Part shown: positions 44,095 to 56,353 of the stretch, piece after piece | How the letters are laid out: every line of letters starts with the position of its first letter | Position numbering within the stretch: the first letter of the stretch is position 1 | Source: Gracilaria domingensis | Lineage: Eukaryota; Rhodophyta; Florideophyceae; Gracilariales; Gracilariaceae | Reading direction: 5' to 3' | DNA length: 64,000 bases | Assembly: GCA_022539475.1 (NCBI GenBank) | Contig: VCMS01000135.1 | Span: 1-64,000, forward strand | Notes under the pieces: generated by a model | What the model was told of the DNA's origin: nothing | The model's database searches: none | The model's input: the letters and a program-made list of their open reading frames with translations, nothing else | Translations under genes and position numbers: made by a program

Positions 44095-46517
44095 GGCCAG
44101 CGCTTCTACTCATTGGGAAGTGCTTGATCTTCCACGTTATTTTTACGACGCATGCGAACTGGATGGATATGAATATATGGTGCAGTTCTGCAAAGTAGTA
44201 ACACGCTCGAGACGATATGGGATGAACGTAAGACTACGATATCTTCGCTACAAGAAAAAACCACCTGGTTGTAGCAGCAAAGCGGCGTTTATGGCTAAGG
44301 CGCTTGGAAACCAGAGAGCTGGGTTTCGTCTAGTGTAGATGTTCACAATCATGAACGTCTTCCTCCCAATTCTCGGGGTAGGAAGCAGAAACGAATGGAG
44401 GCTGTAGGGGCTGCTATAAAGAAGAACGCACCATCAACCTTGAGCATACCATTCGTAACTTTCATGGCTCTTGTGGACAAAGTGGAGTACAGTAACAAAC
44501 CCCAGACGGCGAACAATGACGGAGGAGCAAAGGTAACACGTGCAAAGAAGCAATGCAAAGCGCAGGACGTTGATGTTGGAAGAATTGCGGGTTCAGATAG
44601 TGAAGATTTTATGGAACGGATTCCAAATCGCTTCACAAGGACCCTCAGTTGGCTACAAACCGATTGGTCTAGTAGAAGGGATGGTGAGTTAGAGACCACC
44701 TTGACGCAAGAGGATCTGTGCCACGCGATAAGGTCCTCACTGCAGGTCATGGCGAACGTAGAGGATCTGACCCTGCCGTTGTTGTGGCGCCTAAATAGAA
44801 ATCAGAACAGGATCTTCATGCCTCCAATGAAATTTCAGTGCTTGATATAATTCCAAATGTACAGCAGCGTAGAAGCGTTGAGAACGATACGAAGAAGAAG
44901 AGTGCTTCATCCTCTAACTCTGAACAGTGTCAAGGAGCAACAGCGAAAAATATGGAGCGTGAGGAGAGCCCCAGCACGGATTCAAATGAGGAGCTTCCGG
45001 TAGAGGAATGTGTACGGAGGGGATTTGTTGCATATCTAGACCAAATGGAAGTCACAGAGGAGCACGAGATCCTGCAACATTTGCAGTATATCGCGAATCT
45101 TTTCAGATATAAGTTAAGTATCCGAGACTCAAAGTAGAAGGTTGAGGAAGGAGGTAAAAGGGTTCTTGTACGTGGGTATCTGCGCTGCTCTCTCAAGAAA
45201 GACGCGAATGTCAGATGCAAGTACAGCTTCAAAGTCCGAAGAATTCGAATAGCGGAATGTGGCATTCGTCAGTATTTGTTGTCGCTTGACTTTTCTCGAG
45301 TTTACCATAATCATTCCCCGCAATCCTCTACCTTGAAGCGAAAGCTCTCCCCAGCGATGGAACGTGAGGCGGGGCATTTACGGAGTAAATTCCATTTGCA
45401 ATACAATGTGGTCCTCAAGCTCATGGAGGACAAATATGGGGTTATGCTTGACAGAGATTTGTTTCGCCGGCGATTGAAATACATTCAAGACTCTCAGTAT
45501 CCAAAGCAGAATGAATGCCTCAGGCTATACCAGAACCTCTTGAAGATGCAGACTGAGAATTCTAAGCACAAAATTTACTGTCGTACGGACAATGCAAATG
45601 GTTTACAATACATTGCCTGGTGTCTGGAGGATTGGGGAGTAGACTACTAGCGTTTTGTCATCGTACCCGGCGTAGCGGTGGACTGTAAATCTATCGCAAA
45701 CCGTTTTAATCTTCCTCTCATTGGCGTCAATGGGAGGGACAAAGACGGGAACCTTACTATTTTTTTCATGGGATATATTGGAGATGAAATTATGCAGAGT
45801 TTTGTGTGGGTACTACAGAACTTCAAGGCCTGCGTGCATGTCTCCCCGTCATCGTTCTCTATAGATCAGTGCCTTGCTCTGGTAGGCGCTATCAGGGATG
45901 TATTCCCGTTATCTACCGTCTTCTTGGATGATTGGCACCTAAATCAGAACCCTGGCCAGAACGTAGAGAGGTGGTGTAAATCCATAGGGAGGGTTGATCT
46001 GAGAGCTCACATGGGAGAGGGGCTGCATTTACTGCGCAGAAGTTCAAACGTTGATAAGTTTGAAGAACGAAGAACACAGTTCGAGTAGGCATACATTTAT
46101 CGTTTCACGGACCGACTACCGCAATGGTATAGGTTCCTATATCTAGAGAACCCGTCAATGTTGATACGGTGCTACAAGAATTTGAACCTCCCGTATAGGT
46201 TTTTCTTTCAAAGCACAGGATATTGTGAGGCATCCAATTCAAGATATCTGCAATACGTTCTCAGAAATGATGTCCCTTTCTCAACAGTACCTTACTATAT
46301 GGCGTCGTTAACGGAGCGGTTGAAACGTGAACGCGTAAACAAAGCATCCATACGACACACAGTATTGCGAAACCGACTGCTTACCTCTGGGCTCCCGATG
46401 AGCGAAGAAGCTGCCACCACTCTAACCCTTAATTTCACCCAGTACAGCATGACAATGTTTCTTCAAAGAGCTGTTCGTTTCTCCGCCAATTACAAGGGCG
46501 TCGACGCAGTCGTTTGA
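44095..46517 (+). pseudogene. MULE transposase, 5' part, decayed
   Basis: The frames in order give a FAR1/WRKY-like N-terminal zinc-finger region (YDACELDGYEYMVQF, then RAGFRLV and a DVHNHE-like continuation near 44,340), an acidic linker, and the DDE core near 45,650-46,090. The core contains AVDCKSIANRFNLPLIG, VNGRDKDGN, FVWVLQNF, SSFSIDQCLALVGAI (second Asp) and VFPLS...WHLNQNP. At least five stops or frame changes break it (for example after 44,338, 44,850, 45,137, 45,650 and 46,088). The 3' part continues after the gypsy insertion, at 56906. Confidence 0.75.
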
Positions 46518-46537
46518 CGAGCACGGGACGTACCTTT

Positions 46538-47083
46538 TGTAAGATAGTACGCGCTGGCGTCTACTCAGTGAATATGTCCGGGAACGGTGTTGTGGATGGG
46601 CGACACTCGGGGTGTAAGGCCGTGTGAGCTGCCGACTCGGAGAAGACGGTCGTTGAAGGTGCGAAGTAGCTCACGGCACTCTGTGGTGAAACCGAGTACG
46701 GAGACACGTGCAGTCCAAGGTGGTACCACACGCCTAAGCAGAGAGCCGGTGCAACGGTAGTGATATCGCTGCTGAACAGCCTGTGCAGGTCTTAGACAAG
46801 CTGAGTTCCTACTACGACTTAGAATCCGAGCCACGGGAAACAAGACGAAGAACCTAGAGGAAGCACCTTGGTTTACTATCTTGGGGGCTAGCGCCGACCT
46901 GGCGAAAATAAATATCTGGTCTGGCGCCGCCACACACGTGTACGGCTTACCGACCACGGGGCACTAGTTGCCACCGGCATACACGTGGACTACTACTACT
47001 ACTATGTCTACTACAACAACACTAACGACTACGGAATTCCTTACAGTTCCATCTTCTCTACCGTCACGGTTCACTATCTTACA
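46538..47083 (-). repeat. 3' LTR of the MULE-inserted chromovirus
   Basis: 546 bp. It includes a short TAC microsatellite near 46988. The shadow frames inside it are repeated in the other LTR. Confidence 0.9.
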
Positions 47084-47097
47084 GACCTCCCTTCTTA
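47084..47097 (-). promoter_or_regulatory. Polypurine tract
   Basis: On the element strand TAAGAAGGGAGGTC sits directly before the 3' LTR. Confidence 0.65.
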
Positions 47098-47852
47098 GCC
47101 TGTCGCCCGTCCTCGGACAACTTTATGACCGCAGCGCCTCGCCCTGTTCAAGTGGTTCGTTTTAGGGAGCTGGCTGGGGTAGGCAGGGACTCAAACCGTT
47201 CCGGTGAGCACGACGAGAATCTAGACAGATCACTTCGGTAGGAACCAATAAAGACCCTAACCGTATGCGGTTTTGCCACGTCTTTGTCGGCGCTCGTGCC
47301 TTCCCGTAACGTAAAGATATCCCCGTTCTCGGCATGTGCGTCAGCGATGCACTGTAGCCCGGGTATGAGCCAGTGACGACCTCGATTAGCGATCCTTCTA
47401 TAAGCAGAGCAAGATCCGACTCGGCAGTCGTTAATTCTTCCTAGGACATTTCCAAGTGTCGTCGTTCAGGCCATTCGGTAAAGAAGATTCCGAGAAGGAT
47501 TCGATGCCAAGCAGCGTAGGGTGTAGGAGAGAGCAACGAATACGAGCATCAACCGTAAAGCCGGGCATTCGTGTTCGCGACCCCGTCTCCCTTGTCCGGT
47601 ACTACTGTCTAGGCCTTAGTATCCGTTAGGTCGGTCTGCATCGGTACTCGGTGTCAGTATGCACGGCAGTTACCGATGGTACGGGGCCGCACAGGGAGGG
47701 CAAGGCCGCCGTGGCAAGCAATTCGAGCCCGCGAGGACCAGCAATGAAGATTAGGACGTGTCGATCCATTATCCCGTTGAGGGATTAGTTAAAACCCTTC
47801 TCGTACTGACGCTCGATACTCGGCGGGCGCTCCGGTCTCCCTTCCGACACGG

Positions 47853-47858
47853 TATAAG
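47853..47858 (+). promoter_or_regulatory. Possible TATA box of the antisense gene
   Basis: TATAAG lies about 140 bp before ATG 47998, followed by a pyrimidine-rich leader. Its orientation fits a promoter of the antisense frame, independent of the LTR. Confidence 0.45.
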
Positions 47859-47997
47859 TAGACTCATCCGTCACTTCCTTCGGTTCTCGTCCCTTCCGTA
47901 TCCGGCTCTCCCCCTCTCATCCCTCTTCACGATCTCAGCCTCTTCCATCTTCGTCAGCTTCTTCGCTCATCATCTCCGTTCCGGTTTTCCATCCACG

Positions 47998-49635
47998 ATG
48001 CCGCAAGTTGGGGAACATTGGGTCAGCCCGGACACCGAGTTCGATCATCGTCGTATCCCGCGTCGCACTCCTCTCTCCGACCGCCGGGTTTGCACTCCGT
48101 ATCCGGTGGACAAGTACGTCGATTTGTCGGCTGAATGGTTTGACGCGACCCGCTTCTCCGCTATTCCGGTTCGTCCGAATGTCGGGTATCATATCGGCAA
48201 CAAGCGTCTTCGTGATGACTCCTGGGGAGCCCGTTGGGGACACATGCGCATCCGCATTAACGACGGCCCTCGTCTCAACTCAGTTCACTCCGATATCGGT
48301 ATTCAGGTCGACATGCCGTGGGTGCGTTGCCCCCAGGAGCGCGATTACCAGCATGCGTTGGCCGTCATACTCCGCCGCATTCGGGAAGAGCATGGCCCTC
48401 ACGCCGAATCGGTTCCGTTCCCTCGGCAGGATCACAATCTTCTTGCCCTTATCGCTTGGCCTGTACCGTTGGACGGATTCTATCTCATCTCCGAACGCGA
48501 GCGCTGGGGAGATGACATCAGCGACGAAGCGCGTATCCGTGCCGGCCATGACGTCTTCTTTGGCTGGCATCACAAAGAGTTCCACGACCTTCTCCGACCG
48601 AAACGGCGTGAGCTACATCTCAAAGTGCCGATACAGGAGAAGATGTTCGCCGTTCCCCGGTATCTGTCTGTGCCGACACCTCCAGTAGCGGCTTACTACA
48701 CCGGGATCATGCTCGCCGATGGTCGGATGCCGTTCCTTGTTCGCACCGTGCTTCAGGTCGAGTGGGCTGTGTTGGCCTTCTTCTCCTTTCTTTATGCCGC
48801 GAGGGATGGACTCCGAATGCAGCTGAAGTTCTACGACTGGCGCCTGGCAATGGATCCCGATCTGGATGCTCCGATTGGGCGGCTAATGCGGCTTCCGTGC
48901 GAGCTCGTGCGATACATCCGTGGACTCTGCGTACAGAATATTATCCGCGGAACCGAGTTCGCTGCCAGGGAAGCGGATAACCTCCTTGATTACGTCGTGC
49001 AGATCGATTGGAAGAAGACACCGGAACCGGGTTATCTCTGGTATGAATACGAGACGGACTCGTTTCCGGACATACCTCGTCATCCAGGGAAGCGAGAAGA
49101 AGGGAAGGAATACAGGGACAACCCGCCGGTCTTGCCGAAGTCGGAGTGGATGGATGTATTTCGTGATCACGCGCCTCATTACTTTCCGCAGGCCGCCGGT
49201 TTCATCAAGGAGTGCCTCCCTGGGGGTCATATCAATCAACCGCCACCGGTAGACGGACAAGAAAGGAGCGTTGTGGTGGAAGCCGATGTTACGGTAGCAC
49301 CGATGGTGGTTCCAGCAACGCAGTGTTCTGTGTCTCGGCGTGTGGCATGCTTCACAATCGAACCGGAACCGGAGACTGCGTTGCGTCATGTTCATGACAG
49401 ATTAATCACGAAGGCCGCGTTGGATATCAGCGAAGACGGGAGACACCTTTCGAGGAAGCTGTACAGCGCCTATCAACGACTGAAAGACCAGTGCGAAGAA
49501 GTTGGAGAGCCGGTTTTGGATAGCGTTTCGGAAGCATTGGAGCGTGCATCCTTATGGGTGGGGTACGCTAAGCGCTGGCAGCACAACGTAAGTCGTCTAG
49601 ACCTTTTCCGCAGCGCGGTGGTTACGCACTTTTAG
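47998..49635 (+). CDS. Antisense accessory ORF of chromovirus, unknown function
   Basis: A 545-residue frame on the strand opposite to gag-pol, between the 3' LTR and the end of pol, convergent with pol (gap 341 bp). ATG 47998 is chosen because a TATA-like site and a pyrimidine-rich leader lie before it; the frame itself is open from 47758. The protein is rich in Arg, Trp, Tyr, Asp and Pro, with a mixed, globular-looking middle. I see no enzyme motif, signal peptide or zinc site. A core near residues 235-310 (YYTGIMLADGRMP, VEWAVLAFFSFLYA, later LLDYVVQIDW) recurs in the antisense frame of the second chromovirus at 60288. The open frame over 1.6 kb and the shared core argue for real coding. 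Confidence 0.65.
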   Translation: MPQVGEHWVSPDTEFDHRRIPRRTPLSDRRVCTPYPVDKYVDLSAEWFDATRFSAIPVRPNVGYHIGNKRLRDDSWGARWGHMRIRINDGPRLNSVHSDIGIQVDMPWVRCPQERDYQHALAVILRRIREEHGPHAESVPFPRQDHNLLALIAWPVPLDGFYLISERERWGDDISDEARIRAGHDVFFGWHHKEFHDLLRPKRRELHLKVPIQEKMFAVPRYLSVPTPPVAAYYTGIMLADGRMPFLVRTVLQVEWAVLAFFSFLYAARDGLRMQLKFYDWRLAMDPDLDAPIGRLMRLPCELVRYIRGLCVQNIIRGTEFAAREADNLLDYVVQIDWKKTPEPGYLWYEYETDSFPDIPRHPGKREEGKEYRDNPPVLPKSEWMDVFRDHAPHYFPQAAGFIKECLPGGHINQPPPVDGQERSVVVEADVTVAPMVVPATQCSVSRRVACFTIEPEPETALRHVHDRLITKAALDISEDGRHLSRKLYSAYQRLKDQCEEVGEPVLDSVSEALERASLWVGYAKRWQHNVSRLDLFRSAVVTHF

Positions 49636-49976
49636 AACATCGTGGCTGTAGCGAAGAGCAGCGCGGAGTCTGTGGTTGCCGATGCCACCACATCCTTCGG
49701 TGTGGAACCACTGGACGCGGAATCTCTCCTTGGGCGTATACATTGAATCCGAGATCAAATGATGGCTGAAGATCAAGCTCTTCAGAGGGCATCTGCGGCT
49801 GCGACAACGGTTACACAGACGAAAACGAACGACGGAGCGAGTGCAGTAGAGAGCGTGTCTGTGGAGGTGGAGGATGAGATCACTCCCGCTCCGGCTCCTG
49901 CTGGGCCCCAGTAATCCTGATAGGAAACAATAAAGCTTGAGAGTACTTGAGAGAAACCGGTTTCGTGTATTTTGCT

Positions 49977-52900
49977 TTAGGTACGCGACGTCCTGACCAG
50001 GGGGGGCGCGCTGGTGTATACCGGGGTGCTCTTTCGGGAGGGACTCCATTTGTGGCTGTTTGTTTTCTTTCCGGGTTCTGAGGGGAAAGGTTCCAGAATA
50101 TGGCACTTCTTGCAGTATACGAGCGTTCTGGCCCCGCAGGGCGCGGCTGTCACGCGTAACGGTGACGTCCCCGTAATGTTTTGTGACTTTTGGTCACAGT
50201 TCGTCACGTTTTGTGACGTTACGGCGCCGTGTGACCATGCGCCGTGTGAGGGTAACAGAGTGTTGTGTGACAACGACTTGACGAGCGGGTTGAATGACGA
50301 ACGTTCCGATTGACGGTGACTTGACGCGTCCTTCGCCCGTTCTGGGTTGGCTATCGCTGTTGCTGTTGTAGGCTCTGGGTGCTTCTCGTTGTACGGGCCA
50401 GTACCGAAAATGGCTCTATTGCATGAAATGGGGTGGCGATTGCAAGCCGTTTCGAAAGGGGGGTACCGCCGTATCGGAGTTCGTTTCTTCCTAGTAGTTC
50501 GGGTTGTGGTGCCCCCCCTCTTAGGTTGCGATGCGTCCTCGCGAGCTGCTCTTCGGAAATACCTCTCAACGAAGTTTTGTGGTATGTTCCGTCTCGGTTC
50601 CCATGTAGGGTCTTTGAAGCCGTACGATTTCACTTGTACGAGCTCCTCACCGTCCTCGGCTGTACCGTGACCGGTCACCTTCTCCACGACCCATTCTTTC
50701 TCCGTATCGGGAGGTGGTGTGGTCGTGTTTGGTGTAACAGATACCGGGTTTTCGGGGGTACTAGGGGTGCTGATCTGGTATGGGGCAGTCGTGTCGGGTG
50801 TAGGGCTGGGTTCCGAATGCGGTGCTTCTAAATGAGTGGTCGAGTCCGATGCGGTTTTCGGTTGGGTAGGTGTATCGACCGCCTTATTCGAGTCCTCGGA
50901 ACTAGGGGGGTTAGCCGATACGGGATCAGAGTTTATGGCGGGGGATGGGGCGTCGCTCTCCTCGGAAGGTGGAGGGCGTACTGCCGTTACTCGGTCGATG
51001 CTCACGATGTCATGTAACCCGTCGATGTCCAATGTGACGGTATTGTCGGTGGCACGGACAACCATGTACGGACCTTCCGAAGCCGGTAGCAGTTTCTTGA
51101 CGACATCCTCGTACTCAGTAGAGTTTTTCTTCCTTGGCGGAGCGTCCAAGTAGACCATATCCCCTTCCTTAAAGGTTGGAGTGTACCGTATCCGGGAATC
51201 AAAGGATGCTTTGTAGCGCTCCTGCGCTTTGCCTAATTTGGTGTAGGCTAGCTTGATTAGTTCCGATATGCGGGCGCGTGTTACGCGACGGGTCTCTGCT
51301 GTTGTGGGGTGGAGAGATGCCGTTTGCGGGAGGGATGACGTGGGTTTGTCGAGCACAACCCCTGGAGGGGGCCGCGTGAGGGAGAGTTCGAAGGGTGTGA
51401 ATCCCGTTCAACGGTGAACTTGCAAGTTATATCCGTACACCAACGGTTGGACCAGCTTGTCCCAGTCCTTCTGGTGTTCAGATACATAATGCCGCAAGCG
51501 GGTTGCTAAAACCTTATTAAACCTTTGGGCTTGTTCGTTCGTCTGCGGGTGGTACGCAGTCGTCAGGGCGTGTTTGATACCGAGATCAGCGGCAAGGGAC
51601 TCGAAATACTTGGCAACGAACTGTGGGCCGTTATCGGTGAGAAGATAGGTAGGAATCCCGTAAGGGTACACCCAGTTCTCGAGAAAGGCGATAGCGATAT
51701 CAGTCGCCTTGGTGTCCGACAGCGGTATTGCTCTAGTGAGTTTTGTAAAGCGGTCCGTTATCACCAGTATGTACTTCTTTCCGCGTCCGGTTTTCGGCAA
51801 AGAACCTAATATGTCCATAGCCACGAACTCGAAAGGGCCCGTTGCCGGGAAAAACTTCAAGTACTTCTGGTTCTTGAAGTGGGTTCCGCGAACTGGCGGG
51901 AAAGGTTCACACCGAGAAACGGTCTCAAACACATGCTGTGACATGAAGGGCCAGTAAAAATCCCGACGCAAGGTGTAGTACATTTTGATCGGGCCTCGGT
52001 GTCCAGCCAAACGTTGGAAGTGAGCCAGTTCGAGAACTCTTTCCCGTAGGGATTCCGGTACCACTCTCTGTATAGCTACGTCAATTGGCGAGATTCTGCA
52101 CAGTATGCCGGAACGGTTGTAATCAAACTGGGACTTAGGGTCTCCGACGGATTCGGCTTTCGCCTTGCAGAAGGGATCCTTAGCCTGATCAGCAAGGAAC
52201 TCCTTAACCGTTATCGGAGTTACGTCCGGTTGTTCCGGGATGGTTGTGAATACATGTAGCGCCTCTCCGTAGTCGCTAAGGGTATGCCAGTTGATCAAGG
52301 CGTCCTCTATGATTTCTCCGTTCACAAGTACATCCGCGACGGCGTATTCCGTGTCGGTATCTATCTCATTCACAAGTAGGCACGGAATCTCGTCCTCTAA
52401 AGGCGTTTCGTCTTCTCCGTCAGTTGGCATCCGCGAAACTGCATCGGCAGGGAGATGCTTAATACCGGGTTGGTATTGCACCTCGAAGTCGAACTCGGCA
52501 AGGCGTAGGCGCCATCTTGCGAGCCTTCCCGTAGCATCGGTTATATTGAGCAGCCAACGCAAAGCGTTGTGATATGTTCGAACAATAAACCTTTGCCCTT
52601 CCAGATAAGGCCTCAGGAGCAGCATGCTCCATACTATGGCCAGACATTCCCGATCGGGGGTACTGCAGTTCCTTTCCGGGGCGGTCAGCGAACGGCTCCA
52701 ATATCCGATGGGGCGGTAATCTTTCTCATCTTCTTGCTGTTGAAGAAGAGTACATCCGATCTGAAGGTCGCAAGCATCTGTCTCCAAGATGTACGGCTTT
52801 CCGGGCTTCGGTAGAGACAGGATTGGAGGGGTGGTGAGCCTTTTCTTGAGCTCTTCAAAGGTGTCCATATCCTCTTCCGAGAAGGGTGCGAGGTCGAAAG

Positions 52901-54575
52901 GTCGGTCCTTCTTGAGCTCACGGATCAGAGGGTGGGCGATCCTTGCAAAGTTCGGTAGGAAGCGTCTGTACACATTGCAGAGTCCTAGGAACGCCTGAAG
53001 CTCGGTCTGTGTCCGTGGGGGTTTAGCTTTCGTCACAGCGTCGCAAGTCTTCGACGCCACCTGAAGCTTCCCGGGTCGGATCACGTGTCCCAGGTAATCA
53101 ACTGCTGACTGGAAGAAGAAGCACTTCTTTAACTTCAGTGTTATTCCGGCTTCTCGGAGTAGATCAAGTTCCTTAGCTAGGTGTCGGTAGTGATCCATTA
53201 CGGAATTCGAGTAGATTATGACATCGTCGAGATAGACTATAGCAAATTGCCAACGAACCTTATTCAGAATGACATCTATAGCTCTTTGAAACGTCGCAGG
53301 GGCGTTATTCAAGCCAAATGGCATCCGAATAAGGCGGTAGAGGCCTAGATGGGAGGTGAAAGTAGTTTTGTCACTATCTGGCTTGTCTATTTTCACTTGC
53401 CAATACCCAGAGTTGGCGTCAAGAGTAGAGAACACTCTTGCGTCTCCCAGAGAATCAATGCATTCATCCATTCGTGGTATCGGGTAAGAGTTACGAACTG
53501 TAACGGCGTTAAGCTTTCTGTAATCGATGCAGAAGCGCCAAGAACCATCCTTTTTCAGGGCGATGACCACAGGACTAGCCCACTCTGCCGATGACGGTTC
53601 AAGTACTCCTTCCCTCAACATTTTTGTGACCTGCTCCTTCTCCCATTATCGGGCTTTTTGACCGGATCGGTACGGGGCTTGGTGCACTGGGCGTGCATCG
53701 GGATCCAGTTCAATCCGATGTTTTGCGGCCGATATTGTTCCTAAGTGTCCATCCCACATCTCAGCGTACTCGGAAAGGAGCTGAATGATCGTATTCCGTT
53801 GCAGCTCGTACTCTTCACCGATTTGTACTGTCGATGTCCATTCCGTTTCGGGTGACTGACTCTCATGTTTTGTACGCTCCTTTTTAGGGTTTTGGACGTC
53901 CTCGTCGACTTGCTGCGGGTTCAAGTTTGTGACGGACAAGAGAGCGGCTGGGGCTGGTTGAGCTTCGTCGACTACGGTGTTTTTCGATAAGTGTGTGGGT
54001 CTTTCACTCATGTTGGCGACCAATACGTAGAACGGCCGGTTCGGAAGGACTTCCATTATACCATTAGCCAGCAGTTGTAGGTTCCGGCGAACGGTATCAA
54101 TATTGTTTTGCAAGTAAGCCATTCCGCATGTACCGGTTTGAACCAAGACTGCCGTTTCGGACATAGGAGGGAGTGTGGTGGCGCGGGCCACGCAGAGCTT
54201 CTGCGATACCGTATGTCTCGGAATGCGGGCAGGGATGGACGTACCGTCGCGAGAACCTTTACGGGCATCGAGAATAGCCACGGGTGGTGAGTTGTAGAAC
54301 GAAATTTTCCGCTCCCCGGGGTAGATCACCCTCACATAACGGTCTCTAAAGGACGTGCCCAAGATACAATCCACAGCCAGATTGGAAGATACCAGAAACC
54401 GAATACGGACCTTCAAGTTACCGAGTCGGATATCCAACGGTATTACGCCGAGGATATTCATCGAGCGGTTGGAGGCATTCGACACACGGGGGCCTGTTAT
54501 GGGTAACAGTCTCGATTCCCATCCGGGTGGTAATACACGAGTGTGTACCAAGTTCGGAGATGCTCCGGTGTCCAC
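49977..54575 (-). CDS. pol: Chromovirus pol region: PR, RT, RNase H, IN, chromodomain
   Basis: From right to left: protease VMDTGASPNLV shape near 54,560 with ILGTSF, then RT with AIVYLDDVIIYSNS, then RNase H (ETDACDLQIG, RLARWRLRLAEFDFEVQY, ADAVSRM). Integrase follows with D,D-E blocks (FVAMDILGSL, LLTDNGPQFV, TAYHPQTNEQAQRFNK) and a basic C-terminal module (FKEGDMVYLDAPPRK, GPYMVVRA). A Pro/Ser/Thr-rich linker leads to a chromodomain (EWVVEKVTGHG, VKSYGFKDPTWEPRRNI). The chromodomain places it among chromoviruses, where it guides integration to marked chromatin. The region is broken in about two places. Confidence 0.85.
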
Positions 54576-54973
54576 GACACTTGTAACAATCCGAGTTAGG
54601 CTCGGCTTGTGATAGAGGGCTGTCAGTACTTTGTATTTCTGACTTCGAAAAAGTAGACCGGTTCGGAAGTGTCGATCTCACACTTCAACACTTCATGATG
54701 GAGTCCTTCTTCCGCAACGGCATTCCGTTCAACGGTTGGATCTCCATTGAGGCTGTCATCAGTGACAGGGCGCGTGGCCTCTACGCGTCATGTTGAGCGT
54801 TTTCCTCCTCGTCAGGATGATGGGTTGGGTCTTCTTCTAGTATAAAGACCGAACGACGGGGGCCTCTATTGGCTGGTTGAGGACTTCCGGGGATCGAAGC
54901 GCTATTGTCGGCGCGACTTCCCTGGCTACCGACATTACTGGGGCGACTTCCCTAGCCTCCAGTAAATGGCATC

Positions 54974-56257
54974 CTACGGAACCGTGATCGGATCATTCCC
55001 ACTGAACTTCCCGGGAATCTGCAATCCCATGCGCTTAGCGGACTTCGCAACTGTCCGGGCCACTCTGGCATTGTACTTTCCCGAACGGTTCATCAAGCGG
55101 TAGGTCTTACAGCTTAAGACCTTGGCGAACTCCCGATTGTTCGGTTTGATTCGTCGGATACGGGAGACATCAGATTCGTCTTCCGTATCACTGGATTGAC
55201 TCAAATCAGAGCCAGAGTTCTCCGATTTGGAATCGGAGTCGGAGTCTCCGTAACGAGAATAGCGAGACCCTCGACGCTTCCTGCTATGGTTTTTCCTCTT
55301 GTTACGCTTCTTTTTCTCCGGATTCGGGATGACGTTCGACGTGCACCACGCAGTCTCCCTACTGCGGAGGAGGCCATCTGAATCCGGTACAAAAACTGGA
55401 TCGACCTTCGACGTGCCCATCATAACTTCTCTGTTACGTGGGAGGCCGCCCAAGTTCGGGTTCACCCGAGTCGGTAAGGGGTTCGACGTGCCTCGAATGG
55501 TATCTGCATCATTGAGGAGCCCTTCCGTTCTCGGATTTCGAGCGACGTTCGACGTGCCCACCGCGATCTGCCCATCACGGGGGAGGGCGCCCGCATTAAA
55601 TACTTCATCCCTTAAGGGTTCGGCGAGAGTTGCCCTGTCGGGATGACCAAGTTGCTGCACCACTTCCCTTGCAGGTTGAGGTTGAGGGTATGTTCCGGCA
55701 GGCAGTAAGCGATGCCTGCGGAGTTGGTTCGCGACTTCACTTTCCACAGTTTCAACTACCGCGTCGGTTACAACCGAAGCATTCCGAAGACGGGTTGACA
55801 CAGTTTCCACGATTACAGGAAGCTGTGTTTCAATACCGGACCGGACTCGTTGTTCAAGGACAATATCAACCTGAACAGGCACACGATTAGAGAGTTCCTC
55901 CGTCAACCATCTCTCTAACTGGGGAAGGAGGGAGACAAATTCCGAGAGGGTTGGTGCGTCTAGCATAGCGGATATTGGCGACTCGGCGCCACGAGTCTGC
56001 ACACGAGGTGCTGGTCCAGGGTCTCCCCTTCCAACTTCCGTGTTCGAAGGTGCTTCTCCGGTGCGGCGGAGCAAGCGCTCCGGATTATACACTCGGGGCA
56101 TGAGTCCACGCGGCTCATTGCGGCTACTGTTCGACCGCGGAGGCGGCAGAGAGAGCGCAGGTGGGTTCGCTTCAGCTCGTCGAGTACTGTCGCCAGCCGA
56201 AACGGACTTTGGACGAGCGAGCTCGCCAAGCCGAGAGGACTTCGACTTCAAAGACAT
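54974..56257 (-). CDS. gag: Chromovirus gag-like protein
   Basis: A 427-residue frame directly after the 5' LTR and primer site on the minus strand. It has a Ser/Pro/Arg-rich start, a helical part (FVSLLPQLERWLTEEL), repeated GTSNV/RDxE motifs in the middle, and a basic Ser/Arg/Asp-rich end (KKKRNKRKNHSRKRRGSRY). No clear zinc knuckle is seen in this frame. Confidence 0.65.
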   Translation of the reverse strand: MSLKSKSSRLGELARPKSVSAGDSTRRAEANPPALSLPPPRSNSSRNEPRGLMPRVYNPERLLRRTGEAPSNTEVGRGDPGPAPRVQTRGAESPISAMLDAPTLSEFVSLLPQLERWLTEELSNRVPVQVDIVLEQRVRSGIETQLPVIVETVSTRLRNASVVTDAVVETVESEVANQLRRHRLLPAGTYPQPQPAREVVQQLGHPDRATLAEPLRDEVFNAGALPRDGQIAVGTSNVARNPRTEGLLNDADTIRGTSNPLPTRVNPNLGGLPRNREVMMGTSKVDPVFVPDSDGLLRSRETAWCTSNVIPNPEKKKRNKRKNHSRKRRGSRYSRYGDSDSDSKSENSGSDLSQSSDTEDESDVSRIRRIKPNNREFAKVLSCKTYRLMNRSGKYNARVARTVAKSAKRMGLQIPGKFSGNDPITVP

Positions 56258-56333
56258 AAGGGGTTGTACAGCTTTTAAGCTACTCCTTACTTCCGATACG
56301 GCAAATACGGGTCTGTTTTTCCACGTGAAACCG

Positions 56334-56351
56334 TTCTAAGTCGAGAGACCA
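56334..56351 (-). promoter_or_regulatory. Primer binding site
   Basis: On the element strand TGGTCTCTCGACTTAGAA lies two bases inside the 5' LTR. It is nearly the same as the site at 28556-28573. Confidence 0.6.
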
Positions 56352-56353
56352 GT

